From NCBI GenBank assembly GCA_003987795.1, contig RXJO01000169.1, forward strand, positions 1-56,856: a DNA stretch of 56,856 nucleotides, written 5' to 3'. The notes below the pieces were generated by a model that saw only the letters and a program-made list of their open reading frames with translations, was not told where the DNA came from and did no database searches. This stretch comes from Curvibacter sp. GTDB taxonomy: Bacteria; Pseudomonadota; Gammaproteobacteria; Burkholderiales; Burkholderiaceae_C. The first letter of the stretch is position 1; each line of letters begins with the position of its first letter. Position numbers and translations under genes: made by a program. This document shows positions 19,870-32,067 of this stretch, in pieces.

Positions 19870-19904
19870 GATGTCTGAGTCCTTGATTCGTGTGGTCGGT
19901 CGGA

Positions 19905-24680
<4,776 letters not shown>

Positions 24681-24785
24681 GGCATGTCCTGATCTTTGGG
24701 GCCAGTCGCTGGGCCTGCTTGTGAAGGCAGGTCCAGCTCGACCCGGGTTACACGATATTTCGCGGGGAAGCGAAGGATAGTGCAG

Positions 24786-24801
24786 TGCAATAAAAATGCC
24801 A
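24786..24801 (-). promoter_or_regulatory. Sigma-54-like (-24/-12) promoter of gltB
   Basis: Read on the minus strand the sequence is TGGCATTTTTATTGCA. It differs from the TGGCAC-N5-TTGCA consensus at one position, and the GG and GC doublets have the exact 12-base register. The inferred start of transcription is near 24774, giving a leader of about 94 bases before the gltB ATG. RpoN control would fit a nitrogen-assimilation gene, but no NtrC-type site could be recognised upstream. Confidence 0.5.
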
Positions 24802-24807
24802 AGAAAA

Positions 24808-24866
24808 TTAAATTGGGGTCAGATACCAATTTAAAAATCCATCAATCCCCAATGATTTAATTGGGG
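24808..24866. repeat. Pair of REP-like hairpins next to the RAYT gene
   Basis: Two palindromes lie between the transposase stop and the gltB promoter. The first pairs TTAAATTGG (24808-24816) with CCAATTTAA (24826-24834) over nine base pairs. The second pairs CCCCAAT (24847-24853) with ATTGGGG (24860-24866). Both carry the ATTGGGGTCAGA / ATTGGGGACAGA type of sequence that commonly borders REP-associated tyrosine transposase genes. They are much richer in A+T than the surroundings. Confidence 0.7.
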
Positions 24867-24871
24867 ACAGA

Positions 24872-25573
24872 TCAATCGATCGACTTGCGGGATCCTGGCG
24901 GGCGACCCGCTGACGCCCGCGAGAGCCGACGCTCCACCCGAGGCTGCAAAGAGAGGACAAACGCGGCATCGCCCAGTACCCAACCATGCTGTGTGGCCTG
25001 ATTCAGCGCCTGAAGATCGGCCGCCGAGACCCCCTCTGCCACCTGGTGGGCATAGGCGGCTTCGCGTGCAAAAGGCGTGTTGCCCAGTTGCCAATAGACC
25101 GGGTGAGCCACCAGACGACGATCGACCTGCCGTCCAATGTGGTGCTGGTGACTGGACCATTCATAGGACTGGGCCTCGGAGACGAGGCCTTCGCGCACCG
25201 GCATGGTGTCCATGCTCACCATGCAAGGGATCAGGTAGCGCTCGGGCTGCAGCACGGTGGAGCGGTAGCGGCCTTCCCACAAGGTGCCACTTCGACCATG
25301 GCGAAGGTTGAACTGGCGGGTGTACTTGCGACCGACCGCCTGCATGAAGCGCGAGAGGCTGTCCACCGTAGAAGGGGTCAGCAGCAATTGCGCTGCATGA
25401 GGCAACAGCACCCAGGCATGCAAGGCCACACCGCACTCGGTGGCATAGGTCGTGAGCGCATCGAGCCATTCACGCCGGTCGACGTCGTCGACAAACACCA
25501 CCTGGCCATTGTTGCCTCGCAACAGCACATGGTGCGGCAGGCCCGGGATGGACAGACGAGGCAGGCGGGCCAT
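24872..25573 (-). CDS. REP-associated (Y1/IS200-type) transposase with altered HUH motif
   Basis: The 233-residue protein belongs to the Y1 transposase family of RAYT proteins: MARLPRLSIPGLPHHV at the start, QAVGRKYTRQFN with the presumed catalytic Tyr, and SGTLWEGRYRST. RAYTs are single-copy and process REP hairpins. The metal-binding HUH motif, normally NHVHLLL in this position, reads HAAQLLL (from LLPHAAQLLLTP), so both histidines at the family positions are replaced. The frame is otherwise intact. It follows the methyltransferase gene by 18 bases on the same strand. Confidence 0.85.
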   Translation of the reverse strand: MARLPRLSIPGLPHHVLLRGNNGQVVFVDDVDRREWLDALTTYATECGVALHAWVLLPHAAQLLLTPSTVDSLSRFMQAVGRKYTRQFNLRHGRSGTLWEGRYRSTVLQPERYLIPCMVSMDTMPVREGLVSEAQSYEWSSHQHHIGRQVDRRLVAHPVYWQLGNTPFAREAAYAHQVAEGVSAADLQALNQATQHGWVLGDAAFVLSLQPRVERRLSRASAGRPPGSRKSID

Positions 25574-25591
25574 GAGCTGAGCGCGCGAGGT

Positions 25592-26491
25592 TCAGGCAGG
25601 CAAGGGGTAGCGACTGGCCTGCAGAGATTGCAGGCCGAACTCGGCCAACAGCGCCTGCAGCCGCTCAGCCGCGCTGCGCTTTTTCTGTCCGGTGTAACGG
25701 GCCAGGATCAGCTCGTTCTTCATGCTGTGCTCCCAGCCGACCAGTTCGGTCACGGTGACCTGATAGCCACAGGCCTCCAGGTACAGGCAGCGCAGCACAT
25801 TGGTGATCTGGCTGCCCATCTCACGTGTGTGCAGCGGGTGCCGCCACAGCTCGGCCAACGGGGTGCGCGACAAGGACAAGGCCTTGCTCTCGCGCAGGCA
25901 GCTGGCCACCTCGGCCTGGCAGCACGGCACCAGCACCATGAAGCGGGCCTTCTTCTGAAGGCCGAAGGCGATGGCGTCGTCGGTGGCCGTGTCGCAAGCG
26001 TGCAGGGCTGTGACCACATCGATCTGTTCAGGCAATCGCTGGTCGGTGGTGGCCTCGGCCACCGTCGTGTTGACAAAGGCCATGCGATCAAAGCCCAGGC
26101 GCTGCGCCAGGGCCTGCGAGCGCTGCACCAGCTCGGCCCGGGTCTCCACGCCGTAGATGCGGCCGCGCCCCAGGGCCTTGAAGTACAGGTCGTAGATGAT
26201 GAACCCCAGGTAGGACTTGCCTGCACCATGGTCGGCCAGCGTGGGACCCTGCTCGGACGCGGGAAGCTCCTGGAGCAGCTTCTCGATGAACTGGAACAGG
26301 TGGTAGACCTGCTTGAGCTTGCGGCGCGAATCCTGGTTCAGGCGCCCCTCGCGGGTGAGGATGTGCAGTTCCTTGAGCAGCTCGATCGACTGTCCAGGCT
26401 TGAGCTCGGACGCCAGCGCGGCGTCGGCATCTGCCTGCTTCCCTCCTTTGTGAGCGCGGGAGGAACGAGGGCTTGTGGATGGGGCGGTCAT
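25592..26491 (-). CDS. SAM-dependent methyltransferase-like protein (Methyltransf_32 type)
   Basis: The 299-residue protein has a Rossmann-type SAM site, ADHGAGKSYLGF near residue 87, then YGVETR (acidic end of the second strand), TALHACDTATDDAI and the motif VPCCQAEV. This pattern is that of the Methyltransf_32 / METTL25-like group, whose bacterial members have no firm substrate. The N-terminal 80 residues are mostly helical and charged. Its start overlaps the stop of the DUF1415 gene by four bases, so it is probably translated from the same message. Confidence 0.75.
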   Translation of the reverse strand: MTAPSTSPRSSRAHKGGKQADADAALASELKPGQSIELLKELHILTREGRLNQDSRRKLKQVYHLFQFIEKLLQELPASEQGPTLADHGAGKSYLGFIIYDLYFKALGRGRIYGVETRAELVQRSQALAQRLGFDRMAFVNTTVAEATTDQRLPEQIDVVTALHACDTATDDAIAFGLQKKARFMVLVPCCQAEVASCLRESKALSLSRTPLAELWRHPLHTREMGSQITNVLRCLYLEACGYQVTVTELVGWEHSMKNELILARYTGQKKRSAAERLQALLAEFGLQSLQASRYPLPA

Positions 26492-27060
26492 GGGGTTTCC
26501 GGGCTGGCGCCCACATTCAGGGCGGCCCAGCCGTCATGGCCGAGTTTTTCCAGGGTTTCAATGTTGCGTTCGTAGATCATCTCCGCCTCGGGAAAGACGG
26601 CCACCGCGCGGTCAATGCTGGATTCACGCAGCAGGTGCAGCGTGGGATAGGGCCCGCGGTTGGTGAAGTTGCTGATGTCGTCAATCCGGGTGCCTGCAAA
26701 CTGGAACTGCGGGTGAAAGCTGGCCACCTGCAGGATGCCGTCGAGTTCGAGCGACTCCAGCACCTCGTCGGCCAGGGCGCAGAAGTCGTTGAAATCCAGG
26801 AAATCGGCCAGCGCATCAGGCATGACCAGCAAAGTGGTATCACGCTGCTCAGGGTCGGCTGCAGCCAAGGCCTGCAACTCGGTGGCCACCGTGGCCAGCA
26901 GGGCCTCGGCGTCGGTGCTGAAGTCGACCACATAGTGGACCTGGTTCTTCACATACACCGACTTGGCAAAAGGGCAGAGGTTCAGGCCGATGACGGCCCG
27001 CTCCAGCCAGCGCCGGGTGTCTGCCACCGCCTGTTCACGACGGGTTTCGAGGGAATTCAT
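26488..27060 (-). CDS. DUF1415 family protein
   Basis: This 190-residue protein has the DUF1415 features: RRWLERAVIGLNLCPFAK near the start, DFLDFNDFCALAD in the middle and SFHPQFQFAG followed by TNRGPYPTLHLLRE. The family is widespread in Proteobacteria and has no known function. Conserved Cys, His and Arg residues hint at an enzyme, which is only my inference. It overlaps both neighbours by four bases each (the unknown gene upstream and the methyltransferase gene downstream). Confidence 0.88.
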   Translation of the reverse strand: MNSLETRREQAVADTRRWLERAVIGLNLCPFAKSVYVKNQVHYVVDFSTDAEALLATVATELQALAAADPEQRDTTLLVMPDALADFLDFNDFCALADEVLESLELDGILQVASFHPQFQFAGTRIDDISNFTNRGPYPTLHLLRESSIDRAVAVFPEAEMIYERNIETLEKLGHDGWAALNVGASPETP

Positions 27061-27734
27061 AAAAAGGCTCCGGCCTGACCGACGATGAGACGGGCCAGTT
27101 CGTCGAGCAGGACACTGTTGATGCGTTGCACCGGGTGGCGCACCTGTGCCACCTCGAAGCCTCGCAGATTGGCGGCGCGGAAAAGGATCTCGCCCGCCTC
27201 ATGATCGGCCGTGGCACGCACGCTGCCGAAGGCCTGGGTCTGGTAATCAAAACGGAAGGCCAGCAGACTGTTCTTCTCGGGGTGCCTCACTTCGTGACGC
27301 TCATGGCGCACCTGCCCAAGCGCCAGGCGGCTGGTGACACGCTCCAGATCTGGTGGGAAGTTGACGCTGACCGAGGTGGCCTGCGGCTTGCCGTCACGCG
27401 GATTGATGACCCAGCCCAAAGAGACATGGTCGTACACCTCGCGGTTCATCCAGAACTTCTTGCGGGCATCGGAGCGGAAATCCACAAGGCACATCTCGGG
27501 CCAGGCCTGGCGGTTGTCGAGCGACAAGGTGGGGCCTCGAGGCACGATCACATTGAGTTGCCGCGCCAGTTCATTGAAATAGCGCCAGGTGGTCTCGCAG
27601 GCCTGCTCGGTCTGCGCGATGCGGCCCGCCAGATCCTGCTGCTGGGTGCTGCGTTGGCTCTGGAGGGCGTTGGCCTGGGATTTGAGTTGATCGAGAAAGC
27701 TCACGGATTCGTCGTGAAAGGGCAGGTCACCCAT
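27057..27734 (-). CDS. Conserved hypothetical protein with N-terminal coiled coil
   Basis: I do not recognise this 225-residue protein. Residues 12-50 (LDQLKSQANALQSQRS and on) look like a Gln-rich coiled coil. The rest is mixed alpha/beta with charged loops, and there is no signal peptide or membrane helix. It lacks known catalytic motifs. Codon use is like that of its neighbours and its stop overlaps the DUF1415 start by four bases, so it is very probably a real gene in a three-gene unit with DUF1415 and the methyltransferase. Confidence 0.7.
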   Translation of the reverse strand: MGDLPFHDESVSFLDQLKSQANALQSQRSTQQQDLAGRIAQTEQACETTWRYFNELARQLNVIVPRGPTLSLDNRQAWPEMCLVDFRSDARKKFWMNREVYDHVSLGWVINPRDGKPQATSVSVNFPPDLERVTSRLALGQVRHERHEVRHPEKNSLLAFRFDYQTQAFGSVRATADHEAGEILFRAANLRGFEVAQVRHPVQRINSVLLDELARLIVGQAGAFL

Positions 27735-27773
27735 TTTAGGGGCCCGGCCCAGACAGCAGCCGTGAATCGGGGT

Positions 27774-28970
27774 TCAGCGGCGGGGCGGCAGACGGCTCAG
27801 GCCATGGGCCAAGGCCATGCCCGCCGCTGAGCACAGGCCCGTGATCAGCCAAGTCCACTGCCAGCCGCCCACCCGGGCCGCGAGCAGCCCCACCAACGGG
27901 GGCGAGAGGAACTGGCCCAGAGACGAGCATTGCTGCATCCAGCCGACGGTGGTGGAGATCGTGTCCTCGTCAGGGGCATGCCGTACCGCCTGTGCGAACA
28001 GCGTGCCCGGAATGATGCCGCCGACCATGGAGAACAACAACACGGCCCCCATGCGCGCTGGCAGACCCAGAGGCCATGCGTCCTGGAACGCCAGCCAGGC
28101 TGCCAGGGCCATCACCGCATAACCGCAGCCGAGCAGCCGCGACGGGGCCACACCTCGCGCCTGCAAAGGCCCCGACGCCAGATTGCCCAGCATGTTGACG
28201 GCGGCCAGGCAGGCCGTGACCCAGGCGATCGCGGCCGGAGACCATCCGGCTTGCTGCACGATGGAGGGCAGAAAGCCGATCACTGCCAGCCATTGCCCCG
28301 AGTACACCGCAAATGCGCCCGCCACCAACCACGGGCCAACCCCCGTCCACGTGCGATGCAGGCGCGCCACCAGCGTGCTCGCCTGCCATCTGCCCCCACT
28401 CGGAGGATCCGGCGGCACCACCGCGGCCACCCACCCGGCCATCCCACCTGTGCACGCTGCTGCCAGCCACCACCAGCCCGCCCAGCCGAGCCCGGGGATC
28501 AGCGCCGGACCGAGGAACAGGGCCAGACTGGTGGCCCAGGGCATGTAGGTACCCCACACCCCCAGCATCAAGGGCATGCGTGCCGGCACAACCAGACGCC
28601 GCACCAGGGCCGCAGCCGGCATGGTGGCCATCAGAAAACCCAGGCCTTCCAGGGCGCGCAATCCCAGCAAGACTTCAAACCCGGAACCCAAGGGCCCCAG
28701 CGCACTGGCCAGGGTGAGAATGCCCAACCCGGTCAGCATGCAGCGCCGCAAACCCCAACCATCGGCCAGCACGCCCATCACGGCGCCCAGCAACATGCCA
28801 GCGCCCTGAACAGTAGACAACAGCCAGCCGGCCTGGGCCAGCGACAGCCCCATCGACTCACGCAACGTGGGCAAGGCCGGGGCCAGCTTGGCCACATGCA
28901 GGGCGGCGGCCACGCCGGCCAGAATCACCACGCCGGCAGGTCCGGGCAGCCATGCGCGCGACCTGCTCAT
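27774..28970 (-). CDS. MFS transporter
   Basis: The 398-residue protein has about twelve hydrophobic segments and the MFS loop 2-3 signature in altered form, GVLADGWGLRRCMLTGLG. It looks like the CynX/NimT or YycB-like group of small-molecule carriers. The substrate cannot be read from the sequence. Its start overlaps the dgt stop by four bases. The C-terminus ends in SRLPPRR. Confidence 0.85.
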   Translation of the reverse strand: MSRSRAWLPGPAGVVILAGVAAALHVAKLAPALPTLRESMGLSLAQAGWLLSTVQGAGMLLGAVMGVLADGWGLRRCMLTGLGILTLASALGPLGSGFEVLLGLRALEGLGFLMATMPAAALVRRLVVPARMPLMLGVWGTYMPWATSLALFLGPALIPGLGWAGWWWLAAACTGGMAGWVAAVVPPDPPSGGRWQASTLVARLHRTWTGVGPWLVAGAFAVYSGQWLAVIGFLPSIVQQAGWSPAAIAWVTACLAAVNMLGNLASGPLQARGVAPSRLLGCGYAVMALAAWLAFQDAWPLGLPARMGAVLLFSMVGGIIPGTLFAQAVRHAPDEDTISTTVGWMQQCSSLGQFLSPPLVGLLAARVGGWQWTWLITGLCSAAGMALAHGLSRLPPRR

Positions 28971-30166
28971 GAGAGCAGGCGCTGGCCGGTCAATCGTTCG
29001 TGTTCACGCAGAGCGAACCGGTCCGTCATGCCGGCGATGAAATCGGCCACGGCCCGCGCCACGTCAGGACGGCGGGCAAATCGTTCACGCATCTCGACCG
29101 GGCGCGCCAGGTAGATGTCGAACAGTTCGCGCACCACCTGCCGGGCCCTGCCCGTGGTCTCCATCACACTGGGATGGCGATACAGGTTCTTGAACAGGAA
29201 CTGCTTGAGCTGGGTGGACTCCGCCCGCATGGTGGGGGAGAACCCCAGCAGCGGCGGCAGATGGCGAACCTCATCGGCGCTCACCGGCGCACTGTGCGCC
29301 AATGCGGTCCGCGTGGCATCGATCACGTCGTACACCTGCTGACTCAGCATGCGTCGGATCGACTCGTACAACAGTCGCCGCCCGGCCCCTGGCTCAGCCA
29401 GCGTCGGGAACTCCGACAGTGTCTGCTGCCGGAAGCGCTCGAACAACGGCACCGCCTGCAACTGCTCGAGGGTGATCAGCCCCGAGCGCACGCCATCATC
29501 GATGTCATGGGCGTTGTAGGCGATCTCGTCGGCCAGATTGCACAGCTGGGCCTCCAGGCTGGGCTGGGTGCGCTCCAGGAATCGCCGTCCCACCCCGCCA
29601 GGCTCCCGCTGCTCCAGCTTGCGCGCATTGGCGGCCGAGCAGTGCTTGAGGATGCCCTCACGGGTCTCGAAACTCAGGTTCAGGCCGTTGTAGCGGGGAT
29701 AGCGCTCCTCCAGCTCATCGACCACACGCAGGCTTTGCAGGTTGTGCTCGAAACCGGCCTCGGCGTCCGGACCGCCGTGGGCGCGCACGCACTCATCGAG
29801 CGCGTCCTGGCCGGCATGTCCGAACGGTGTGTGACCGAGGTCATGAGCCAGCGCAATCGCCTCCACCAGGTCTTCGTTCAGGCCCAACGATCGAGCCACC
29901 GAGCGCCCAAGTTGCGCAACCTCGAGCGAGTGCGTCATGCGGGTGCGGAAAAGGTCACCCTCATGGTTCAGAAACACCTGGGTCTTGTAGACCAGGCGCC
30001 GGAAGGCCGTTGAATGCACGATGCGGTCGCGGTCGCGCTGGAAGTCGGATCGCGTCGGCGCCGGCACCTCGGGGTGCAGGCGCCCGCGACTCTGACCAGG
30101 GTGGCAGGCATACGGGGCCAAGGCCTGCTCCCCAGGCGCTGGCAGGCTCAGGGGCAGCGCCGACAT
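28967..30166 (-). CDS. dgt: Deoxyguanosine triphosphate triphosphohydrolase-like protein
   Basis: The enzyme has 399 residues and the HD-domain metal site: RMTHSLEVAQLGRS followed by ALAHDLGHTPFGHAG, and later NLADEIAYNAHDIDDGV. It hydrolyses dNTPs to the nucleoside and triphosphate. It belongs to the shorter dGTPase-like group, not the E. coli Dgt of about 500 residues. It is three bases after aroB, an arrangement kept in Burkholderiales. Confidence 0.94.
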   Translation of the reverse strand: MSALPLSLPAPGEQALAPYACHPGQSRGRLHPEVPAPTRSDFQRDRDRIVHSTAFRRLVYKTQVFLNHEGDLFRTRMTHSLEVAQLGRSVARSLGLNEDLVEAIALAHDLGHTPFGHAGQDALDECVRAHGGPDAEAGFEHNLQSLRVVDELEERYPRYNGLNLSFETREGILKHCSAANARKLEQREPGGVGRRFLERTQPSLEAQLCNLADEIAYNAHDIDDGVRSGLITLEQLQAVPLFERFRQQTLSEFPTLAEPGAGRRLLYESIRRMLSQQVYDVIDATRTALAHSAPVSADEVRHLPPLLGFSPTMRAESTQLKQFLFKNLYRHPSVMETTGRARQVVRELFDIYLARPVEMRERFARRPDVARAVADFIAGMTDRFALREHERLTGQRLLS

Positions 30167-30169
30167 GGC

Positions 30170-31288
30170 TCAGGCCACCACGCAGCTGGCGTCGATCACT
30201 TCGCGCACCAGGGCATCGGCCGCGCCCCGGACCGTGGCGCGGCCCGGACCGTCGATCAGCACGAACTTGATTTCGCCGCCTTCGGCCTTCTTGTCAACCC
30301 GCATCAACGACAGATAACGGCCCGCGTTGTCGGCCGCATCGAGCACTGGCCCGACCACCGGCAAGCCCGCAGCAGCGATCAGACGGGTCAATCGGGCCAC
30401 CCAGTCGGCATCGACCAGACCCAGGCGTTGCGACAGACGCGCCGCCATGACCATCCCGCAACCCACGGCTTCACCGTGCAGCCATTCCCCGTAGCCCAGG
30501 CCCGCCTCGATCGCGTGGCCGAAGGTGTGGCCGAAGTTGAGGATGGCGCGCAGGCCCGACTCCCGCTCATCCACACCCACCACATGGGCCTTGATCTCGC
30601 AGCTGCGGCGCACCGCATGCGCCAGCAAATCCACCTCGCGGCGACGCAGACCGGCCAGGTTCGCCTCGATCCAGTCCAGGAACACCGTATCGGCAATCGG
30701 GCCGTACTTGATGATCTCGGCCAGACCGGCACTGAGCTCGCGCTCCGGCAGCGTGGCCAGGGTGCCCAGGTCACAGATGACGCGCTGAGGCTGGTAGAAC
30801 GCCCCGATCATGTTCTTGCCCAGCGGGTGGTTGATCGCAGTCTTGCCACCGACCGACGAATCGACTTGCGCCAGCAGGGTGGTCGGCACTTGCACAAAAG
30901 GCACGCCACGCATGTAGGCCGCGGCAGCAAAGCCGGTCATGTCACCCACCACGCCACCACCCAGGGCATAGATCACCGTCTTGCGATCGCACCCCTGCCC
31001 CAGCAAGGCATCGAAGATCAGGTTCAGGGTCTCCCAGGTCTTGAAAGCTTCGCCATCGGGCAGCACCACCTCATGCAGCTGGGCATGGCGTCCGGTCAGG
31101 GCCTGCTTCAGCGCACCCAGGTAAAGCGGCGCCACCGTGGTGTTGGTGACGATCAGCGCCGAGCTGCTGGCAGGCAGGCCCTCATAGGTCGCGGCCTGGC
31201 CCAGCAGCCCCGAGCCGATCAGGATGTCGTAGCTGCGATCGCCCAGTTCAATCGGCGTGCGGGTGGCGGTAGCGGGCTGAGGCGTCAT
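30170..31288 (-). CDS. aroB: 3-dehydroquinate synthase AroB
   Basis: AroB converts DAHP to 3-dehydroquinate, the second step of the shikimate pathway, using NAD and a divalent metal. The 372-residue protein has [41 protein letters not shown] in part as [15 protein letters not shown], and [13 protein letters not shown] with metal-binding His residues. Start at ATG 31288 ([10 protein letters not shown]), preceded by GGATGGATT. It lies between aroK and dgt. Confidence 0.97.
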   Translation of the reverse strand: MTPQPATATRTPIELGDRSYDILIGSGLLGQAATYEGLPASSSALIVTNTTVAPLYLGALKQALTGRHAQLHEVVLPDGEAFKTWETLNLIFDALLGQGCDRKTVIYALGGGVVGDMTGFAAAAYMRGVPFVQVPTTLLAQVDSSVGGKTAINHPLGKNMIGAFYQPQRVICDLGTLATLPERELSAGLAEIIKYGPIADTVFLDWIEANLAGLRRREVDLLAHAVRRSCEIKAHVVGVDERESGLRAILNFGHTFGHAIEAGLGYGEWLHGEAVGCGMVMAARLSQRLGLVDADWVARLTRLIAAAGLPVVGPVLDAADNAGRYLSLMRVDKKAEGGEIKFVLIDGPGRATVRGAADALVREVIDASCVVA

Positions 31289-31414
31289 CGGAATCCATCC
31301 AGGGAAAATCGTTGAGAAGGCAATCGAAAAAGAGATCGGAAACGGGGTGGGCACATCCGGCAACAAGGCCTTTGGACGCCCGGGCAGGCACGGGTCGACA
31401 AGCGCCCGCCGGGC

Positions 31415-31954
31415 TCAGAGTTTAGGCGCTGCGGCCGAAACCCCAGAGGGTGCGAGGTCGAGCTGCATGGAAATCATGTTCACCAGGGACGCCACGCTGG
31501 GCCGCCCGGTCTCCACCACGAAGCCGGCCGCTTCACGATAGAGGGGGTCGCGCTCGGCGTAAAGCTCTTTGAGCTTGCGCAGCGGATCGGCCACCTGCAG
31601 CAGGGGACGGGTGGTGTCGTGCCGCAGGCGCCGGTAGATGTCCTCAGGACTCGCGCGCAGGTAGATCACGCAGGGAGCGGCGCGCAGCAGATCGCGGTTG
31701 GCCGGGCGCAGCACGATGCCCCCTCCGGTGGAGACCACGCCCTGCTCATGTGCCAGGCATTCGGCCAGTGCCTGCTGCTCGCGCTCGCGGAAGGCTGCCT
31801 CGCCCTGGGCTTCGAAATACTCCCGGATGGAACAACCCAGGCGAGACTCCAGCAGATGATCCGTGTCAAAAAAGGACACCCCCAACCGCCGCGCCAGTTG
31901 GCGCCCGACAGTTGATTTGCCGGAGCCCGGCATGCCGATCAGGACACAAAGCAT
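31415..31954 (-). CDS. aroK: Shikimate kinase AroK
   Basis: AroK phosphorylates shikimate at the 3-hydroxyl. The 179-residue kinase has the P-loop GMPGSGKSTVGRQLA, the substrate Asp in FFDTDHLLE, VSTGGGIVLRP and the lid region RHDTTRPLL. It is 126 bases upstream of aroB. The pil operon terminator at 32006-32031 separates it from the upstream lipoprotein gene, so aroK probably has its own promoter in 31955-32005. Confidence 0.96.
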   Translation of the reverse strand: MLCVLIGMPGSGKSTVGRQLARRLGVSFFDTDHLLESRLGCSIREYFEAQGEAAFREREQQALAECLAHEQGVVSTGGGIVLRPANRDLLRAAPCVIYLRASPEDIYRRLRHDTTRPLLQVADPLRKLKELYAERDPLYREAAGFVVETGRPSVASLVNMISMQLDLAPSGVSAAAPKL

Positions 31955-32000
31955 GAGTTTCGAGGTGGACCTGGGCCCGCATCAGGGCAAGCCGCAAAAT

Positions 32001-32031
32001 GAAAACGCCTGGCAACCGAAGTTGCCAGGCG
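32001..32031 (-). terminator. Rho-independent terminator of the pil operon
   Basis: On the minus strand an eleven-base-pair perfect stem, CGCCTGGCAAC with GTTGCCAGGCG, closes a TTCG tetraloop and is followed by TTTTCATTTT. It lies 36 bases past the stop of the Ig-like lipoprotein gene and before aroK. Confidence 0.88.
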
Positions 32032-32067
32032 GTTGAGTGCACTGAGTTTAGTTGGTCTTAAGGCGAC

